Positions 60,189 to 64,000 of a DNA stretch of 64,000 bases are shown here, piece by piece. Every line of letters starts with the position of its first letter. Position 1 is the stretch's first letter. Both the position numbers and the translations under genes were made by a program. The notes under the pieces were generated by a model. It was not told the DNA's origin, searched no databases, and worked only from the letters and a program-made list of their open reading frames with translations. Origin of the DNA: Bacteroidota bacterium (GTDB taxonomy: Bacteria; Bacteroidota; Bacteroidia; 2-12-FULL-35-15); NCBI GenBank assembly GCA_947504725.1, contig CANNHN010000002.1, forward strand, positions 1 to 64,000. The letters are read 5' to 3'.

Positions 60189-61175
60189 ATGAAAGTAGCA
60201 GTAGTAGGCGCAACCGGCTTAGTCGGCACCAAAATGATCCAAGTATTGGAAGAACGTAATTTTCCTGTAACAGAGCTAATCCCTGTAGCATCCGAGCGTT
60301 CGGTGGGTAAAGAAATTTCTTATAAAGGGAAAAAGTTTAAAGTGGTAAGTATGCAAACGGCTATCGATATGAAACCAAATGTGGCTTTATTTTCTGCTGG
60401 CGGCAGCACTTCATTGGAATGGGCTCCGAAATTTGCAGCTGCAGGAATAACAGTAATTGATAATTCATCGGCATGGAGAATGGATGCAACTAAAAAATTG
60501 GTTGTTCCTGAAATTAATGCTGAAGAATTAACTGCTACCGATAAAATTATTGCGAATCCGAATTGCTCTACCATTCAAATGGTGGTTGCATTAAATCCAT
60601 TGCATAAAAAATACAACATTCAGCGAATTGTGGTTTCTACATATCAATCGGTGACAGGAACTGGTGTGAAAGCGGTTGATCAGATGATGAACGAACGCAA
60701 AGGAATCAAAGGTGAAATGGCATATCCATATCCAATTGATTTAAATGTGATTCCACAAATTGATGTTTTCACCGACAATGGTTACACAAAGGAAGAAATG
60801 AAAATGGTGAATGAGACTAAAAAAATTATGGACAACAACATTCGTGTAACGGCTACAACTGTTCGTATTCCTGTGATGGGCGGACATAGTGAAAGTGTGA
60901 ACATTGAATTTGAAAATGAGTTTGAGATGAATGAAGTTCGTTCCATTTTACAAAATGCACCAGGAGTAATTTTGGTTGATGATGTGAAAAATTTAAAATA
61001 TCCAATGCCGATGGATGCACATGATAAAGACGAAGTATTTGTCGGCCGCCTGCGCAGAGACGAAACACAACCGAAAACATTAAACATGTGGATTGTTTCG
61101 GACAATCTTCGTAAAGGTGCTGCTACCAATGCTATTCAGATTGCGGAGTATTTGGTAAGCAAAAAATTAGTTTAG
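60189..61175 (+). CDS. asd: Aspartate-semialdehyde dehydrogenase
   Basis: It reduces aspartyl phosphate to aspartate semialdehyde, the branch point to lysine/DAP, threonine and methionine. The 328-residue protein has the NADP-binding GATGLVGTKMIQVL (8-21), the catalytic Cys126 in NPNCSTIQMV, the SVTGTG segment and His233 in MGGHSESVNIEF, in the usual order. There is no sign of damage. Its upstream region holds a consensus promoter, a lysine-rich short ORF and a terminator, and so may be attenuated. Confidence 0.97.
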   Translation: MKVAVVGATGLVGTKMIQVLEERNFPVTELIPVASERSVGKEISYKGKKFKVVSMQTAIDMKPNVALFSAGGSTSLEWAPKFAAAGITVIDNSSAWRMDATKKLVVPEINAEELTATDKIIANPNCSTIQMVVALNPLHKKYNIQRIVVSTYQSVTGTGVKAVDQMMNERKGIKGEMAYPYPIDLNVIPQIDVFTDNGYTKEEMKMVNETKKIMDNNIRVTATTVRIPVMGGHSESVNIEFENEFEMNEVRSILQNAPGVILVDDVKNLKYPMPMDAHDKDEVFVGRLRRDETQPKTLNMWIVSDNLRKGAATNAIQIAEYLVSKKLV

Positions 61176-61179
61176 GACG

Positions 61180-61260
61180 TCACCCTGAGCGGAGTCGAAG
61201 GGTAGATGCTACAGCGCTGTATTATTATATGCTTCGACTCCGCTCAGCATGACGGCATAA
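61180..61260. repeat. Two inverted 'cttcgactccgctcag' repeats
   Basis: The strings cctgagcggagtcgaagg (minus sense) and cttcgactccgctcagcatg lie about 30 nt apart and form a long hairpin between the convergent asd and ydcF-like genes. Confidence 0.8.
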
Positions 61261-61272
61261 ATGACATTCTGC

Positions 61273-61938
61273 TTACTCATTCCCAACAGGAATCCTTCCA
61301 CCCTTCGAATAAAATTCTCTTTCTTCTGGAGTTTGACTTTCTTCAATGGAAATAATATTTAACCGATATGCTTTTGAACTCTCGATTTCAAAATCCTTCA
61401 TTTCTATTTTGTAAAGAATTGGAATAGCAATAGGGATAAGACTAACATCCAAATTAAATTTTTTAACATAAGGTGCAATCATATTTGTTTGAAATGGGTC
61501 CGTTGCAAACGCGATTGAAGAAAATCCATTTTCTTTTGCTAGCTGATAACTATAATATAAATTTTCGGTGGTGTGTTCAGCTTTAGTTTCCAAAAAGATA
61601 TGTTCTTTTGGAACTCCCATTTTTTCAGCATAAAGCGACATGATAGTTGCTTCTGTATAAGGCGAATAAACTGCGCTTCCTGAATAAATAATATTTTTTG
61701 CCAATCCTTTTTTGTAAAGATAAACCGACCAATAAACTCTCCATTTCATCACCGTATTCCATTTTAGTCCGTTATATTGAACACCAGGAACTATAATCGC
61801 ATCAACAGGTTTAGCGACAATCTCTTTTAATAAAAAACTTGGCAATAAAAAAGTATTGAAATAAAAATGAAGAGATGAAAAAATAAAACCAGCTAAAGTG
61901 ATAATAATGAAGTAGCGTTTTATTTTTGAGAAATTCAT
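61273..61938 (-). CDS. YdcF/SanA-like (DUF218) membrane-anchored protein
   Basis: The 221-residue protein has one N-terminal membrane helix (YFIIITLAGFIFSSLHFYF, about 9-27) and a DUF218 domain: DAIIVPGVQYNGLKWN (about 44-59), KKGLAKNIIYSGSAVYSPYTEATIMSLYAEKMGVPKEHIFLETKAEHTTENLYYS (about 77-131) and FATDPFQTNMIAPYVKK. YdcF/SanA proteins face the periplasm and are linked to envelope integrity, with no settled enzyme activity. It is followed by lspA 104 nt upstream. Confidence 0.88.
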   Translation of the reverse strand: MNFSKIKRYFIIITLAGFIFSSLHFYFNTFLLPSFLLKEIVAKPVDAIIVPGVQYNGLKWNTVMKWRVYWSVYLYKKGLAKNIIYSGSAVYSPYTEATIMSLYAEKMGVPKEHIFLETKAEHTTENLYYSYQLAKENGFSSIAFATDPFQTNMIAPYVKKFNLDVSLIPIAIPILYKIEMKDFEIESSKAYRLNIISIEESQTPEEREFYSKGGRIPVGNE

Positions 61939-61959
61939 TTCGAATAAAATTTGAGTCAG

Positions 61960-62028
61960 GAAAGTCTTCGACTACGCTCAGCCTGACGTTACCACTCCGT
62001 CACACTGAGCGTAGTCGAAGTGTGTTTA
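61960..62028. repeat. Inverted pair of the 'cttcgactacgctcag' repeat
   Basis: The string cttcgactacgctcagcctg is followed by the inverse cactgagcgtagtcgaagtg. It fills the gap between the ydcF-like gene and lspA. Confidence 0.8.
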
Positions 62029-62042
62029 CGAAGAATAAACTA

Positions 62043-62735
62043 TTATTGACTTACTTCTTCAATTGTTGGATCTGCAGACGCAGGAACATCCACTTGGTCT
62101 GCCGCACTATCTGGAGCTGCAGGTGATGCTTCTTCTTTTTTCCCAAAGAAACGTTTTTGATACAATATAATCATTGCTACTCCTGCGCTAATTGAGAAAT
62201 CGGCAAAGTTAAAAACGGGGCTAAAAAACTCAAATGACTCATCTCCCCAAATAGGAAACCAAGAAGGAAAATACCCTCTAAAAATTGGGAAATAAAACAT
62301 ATCGACAACATTTCCATACAACAAAGGAGCGTAACCGCCCTCTTCGGGCATAAATCGCGCTAATTCCATAGTGCTATCACTGAATAAAACACCATAAAAA
62401 ACGCTATCAATAATATTTCCAAGTGCTCCAGCAAAAATCAAAGCGATACAAACTATGTACAATTTGTCTTCTTGTTTTTTTACCAAAGACCACAAATAAT
62501 AAGCGATACCACAAACAGCAATAATTCTAAAAATGGTTAGAAACAACTTCCCATACTCTCCGCCCAACTCAAGTCCCCAAGCCATTCCTGGATTTTCAAT
62601 AAAATGAATCATTGCCCAATCACCAGCCAATTGATAATCATTTCCGATACCTAATGTGAAATGAGTTTTCACATAGATTTTAATGATTTGATCAATCAAC
62701 AAAATAATGAATACAATTATCAAAGGTTTTCTCAC
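62043..62735 (-). CDS. lspA: Lipoprotein signal peptidase (signal peptidase II)
   Basis: LspA cleaves prolipoproteins at the lipobox after lipid attachment. The 230-residue membrane protein has helices at about 5-22, 62-82, 93-112 and 174-195. The conserved segments are ENPGMAWG (47-54), GNIIDSVFYG (106-115) and the catalytic aspartates Asp145 (GNVVDMFYF) and Asp179 (FNFADFSISAG). The C-terminal tail (about 200-230) is Ala/Pro/Asp-rich and is longer than in Escherichia coli. The start codon is GTG at 62735. The ileS-dksA-lspA order is typical of Bacteroidota as I recall. It should process the lipoproteins in this window (Omp28, Big_5, small MORN-like). Confidence 0.95.
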   Translation of the reverse strand: MRKPLIIVFIILLIDQIIKIYVKTHFTLGIGNDYQLAGDWAMIHFIENPGMAWGLELGGEYGKLFLTIFRIIAVCGIAYYLWSLVKKQEDKLYIVCIALIFAGALGNIIDSVFYGVLFSDSTMELARFMPEEGGYAPLLYGNVVDMFYFPIFRGYFPSWFPIWGDESFEFFSPVFNFADFSISAGVAMIILYQKRFFGKKEEASPAAPDSAADQVDVPASADPTIEEVSQ

Positions 62736-62792
62736 AAAAATGATATTAAATTGGATTACAAAAGTAAAAAATACTTGGCATAAAATAGTAAT

Positions 62793-62824
62793 AAAAAAAC
62801 CAAGAGGTAAGCTCTTGGTTTTTT
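62793..62824 (-). terminator. Terminator between the dksA-like gene and lspA
   Basis: Stem aaaaaccaagag / ctcttggttttt with a 5-nt loop and T-runs on both strands, 20 nt past the stop of the dksA-like gene. Confidence 0.87.
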
Positions 62825-62844
62825 ATGAAAACAAAGTAATTGTA

Positions 62845-63804
62845 TTAACGATTTTGCTCCAATTTAGCTTCAATCGCTAATGTAGCGTGAGGAACACTTC
62901 TCAAACGTTCTTTAGAAATCAATTTTCCTGTCGCTCTGCAAATTCCGTACATTTTATTTTCGATACGAATTAATGCATTTTGAAGGTTTTGAATGAATTT
63001 TTCTTGACGACTCGCTAAATGAGCTGTTTCTTCTTTCGACAAAACATCTGAACCATCTTCCAACAATTTGAATGTAGGAGAAGTATCATCCGTTCCATGA
63101 TCATCTTTATGAGAAAGTGTACTCTTTAATAATTCGTAATCTTTTTGTGCTTCTCCAAGTTTTTTAAGAATCAATTCTTTGAATTCTTTCAATTCATTAT
63201 CAGAGTATCGCGTACGAGTATCTGTATTGATATGTGGCTTAGGAGCAGGACCCATTGGTCTGCGTATAGAAGGTGTTTTGTATTCAACAATCATTGGTGC
63301 TTCATCAGAACTATAATCATCGTCCGTTACAAACTCGCGTGACTTTTTCTTAGATACTGGTTCAGCTTTTTTAACAACAGGAACAGGTTTTGTTACTACT
63401 GCTTTAGCAACAGGCTTCGCAACTACTTTAGCAACAGGTTTTACAGGCGCTTTTTTCGCAACTGGCTTAGCAACTTTTTTCGCTACTACTTTTTTAGGAG
63501 CTACTTTCTTTACTACCTTTTTTGCAACAACTTTCTTAGCAACCTTTTTAACAACTTTTTTAGGCGCAACTTTCTTAGCTACTTTTTTAGCAACAACCTT
63601 TTTAGCTGGTTTAGCTGCTTTTTTAGGAGCTGCTTTCTTTACTACCTTTTTTGCTACTGCTTTTTTAGCTGGTTTGCTTGCTTTCTTTGCAGGTTTAGCA
63701 GCTTTTTTAGGAGCAGCTTTCTTTGCAGGCTTTTTTGCTGCCGCTTTTTTTGCAGGTTTAGCACCCTTCTTAGCTGGTTTACCTTTTTGCGCTTTTTTAG
63801 CCAT
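62845..63804 (-). CDS. DksA/TraR-like protein with long histone-H1-like N-terminus
   Basis: A 319-residue protein in two parts. Residues 1 to about 160 are almost only Lys, Ala, Pro and Val (KKAAKPAKKA..., KKVVKKVAPKK...), as in histone H1-like DNA-binding tails. Residues about 195-319 are a DksA-like coiled coil (ELKEFKELILKKLGEAQKDYELLKST ... RQEKFIQNLQNALIRIENKMYG) followed by the C4-type finger region GICRATGKLISKERLRSVPHATLAIEA. Only one of the four zinc cysteines remains. DksA acts on RNA polymerase. The basic tail would add nonspecific DNA binding. It is followed by a terminator and then lspA. Confidence 0.9.
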   Translation of the reverse strand: MAKKAQKGKPAKKGAKPAKKAAAKKPAKKAAPKKAAKPAKKASKPAKKAVAKKVVKKAAPKKAAKPAKKVVAKKVAKKVAPKKVVKKVAKKVVAKKVVKKVAPKKVVAKKVAKPVAKKAPVKPVAKVVAKPVAKAVVTKPVPVVKKAEPVSKKKSREFVTDDDYSSDEAPMIVEYKTPSIRRPMGPAPKPHINTDTRTRYSDNELKEFKELILKKLGEAQKDYELLKSTLSHKDDHGTDDTSPTFKLLEDGSDVLSKEETAHLASRQEKFIQNLQNALIRIENKMYGICRATGKLISKERLRSVPHATLAIEAKLEQNR

Positions 63805-63817
63805 TTGTATTTTGTAT

Positions 63818-64000
63818 TTAGTTAAGTAGTTTTGTTATTGCTATCATCGTTTTAATCTCTTCATCCAGTTCTATCTCAGAGCCTTTTGTAGCCTCCACAG
63901 AATCAACTAGTTCGAGCGATGATGCCAAAATTTCCGCGCAAATATAGTCCAAATTATTATTGATGGCTGAATTTATAGCAGAATTTCTCTGAATTTTCAC
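63818..64000 (-). CDS. ileS: Isoleucyl-tRNA synthetase, C-terminal end only
   Basis: Sixty residues (first residue not a start) ending at the stop at 63818: RNSAINSAINNNLDYICAEI, then LASSLELVDSVEATKGSEIELDEEIKTMIAITKLL. This matches the last segment of IleS in Bacteroidota, and the ileS-dksA-lspA order agrees. The rest lies beyond the window, on the right. Confidence 0.72.
   Translation of the reverse strand: MKIQRNSAINSAINNNLDYICAEILASSLELVDSVEATKGSEIELDEEIKTMIAITKLLN

Overview
The window is AT-rich chromosomal DNA from a member of the phylum Bacteroidota. The evidence is a complete sprA gene (the outer-membrane translocon of the type IX secretion system, T9SS), several secreted proteins with T9SS C-terminal sorting domains, a gliding-motility-type C-terminus, Omp28, DUF6029 and DUF2723 proteins, a DksA-like protein with a histone-H1-like tail, and repeated matches to the Bacteroidota promoter (TTTG, about 19 nt, TAnnTTTG). 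I cannot place it below phylum or class.

Layout. 1-3.3 kb: the 5' part of a large secreted protein with thirteen 50-residue GloVer-type repeats, cut by the window edge. 3.4-15.2 kb: a minus-strand run maeB-ruvA-sprA-gcvH-vanZ-like-elaA. 15.3-18.4 kb: a sirtuin, a T9SS cargo protein and a helical-repeat protein. 18.4-24.4 kb: secreted redox and envelope genes (thioredoxin-fold T9SS protein, TlpA-like thioredoxin, DUF6029 barrel, Omp28 lipoprotein, small beta-barrel). 24.4-35.7 kb: housekeeping and salvage genes (ubiX, queG, ruvB, comF-like, free-Met-sulfoxide reductase, Big_5 lipoprotein, omega-amidase plus methionine aminotransferase, slyD-like FKBP, GNAT). 35.7-42.4 kb: a TPR-CHAT protease-like protein, a polysaccharide deacetylase and a DUF2723 membrane protein. 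42.6-48.4 kb: a tRNA-Gln gene carrying a 5.7-kb integrated element. 48.4-53 kb: a secreted cyclophilin and a two-component system. 53.1-53.8 kb: a GxxExxY gene bracketed by 44-bp inverted repeats. 53.8-64 kb: aldehyde dehydrogenase, membrane hydroxylase, a large lamin-tail T9SS protein, asd, ydcF-like, lspA, dksA-like and the 3' end of ileS.

How it works together. SprA is the export channel for the T9SS cargo around it: the proteins at 16.0, 18.8, 48.5 and 56.4 kb, and probably the one at the left edge. The thioredoxin-fold genes (18.8, 20.6 and 22.8 kb) suggest an envelope redox or folding cluster. Intergenic DNA holds at least six dispersed hairpin or short-repeat families. One of them supplies the last codons of the Met-sulfoxide reductase.

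Most interesting: (1) the tRNA-Gln element, with a tyrosine integrase, an AlpA/Xis-like HTH, a plasmid/phage Rep-like protein, a possible small-terminase-like HTH protein and arm-type repeats at both ends, which together suggest a very small phage satellite or integrative plasmid; (2) the GxxExxY gene inside an inverted-repeat cassette; (3) a consensus promoter, a lysine-rich 21-codon ORF and a terminator upstream of asd; (4) four helically phased TTTAACA boxes upstream of the two-component system.
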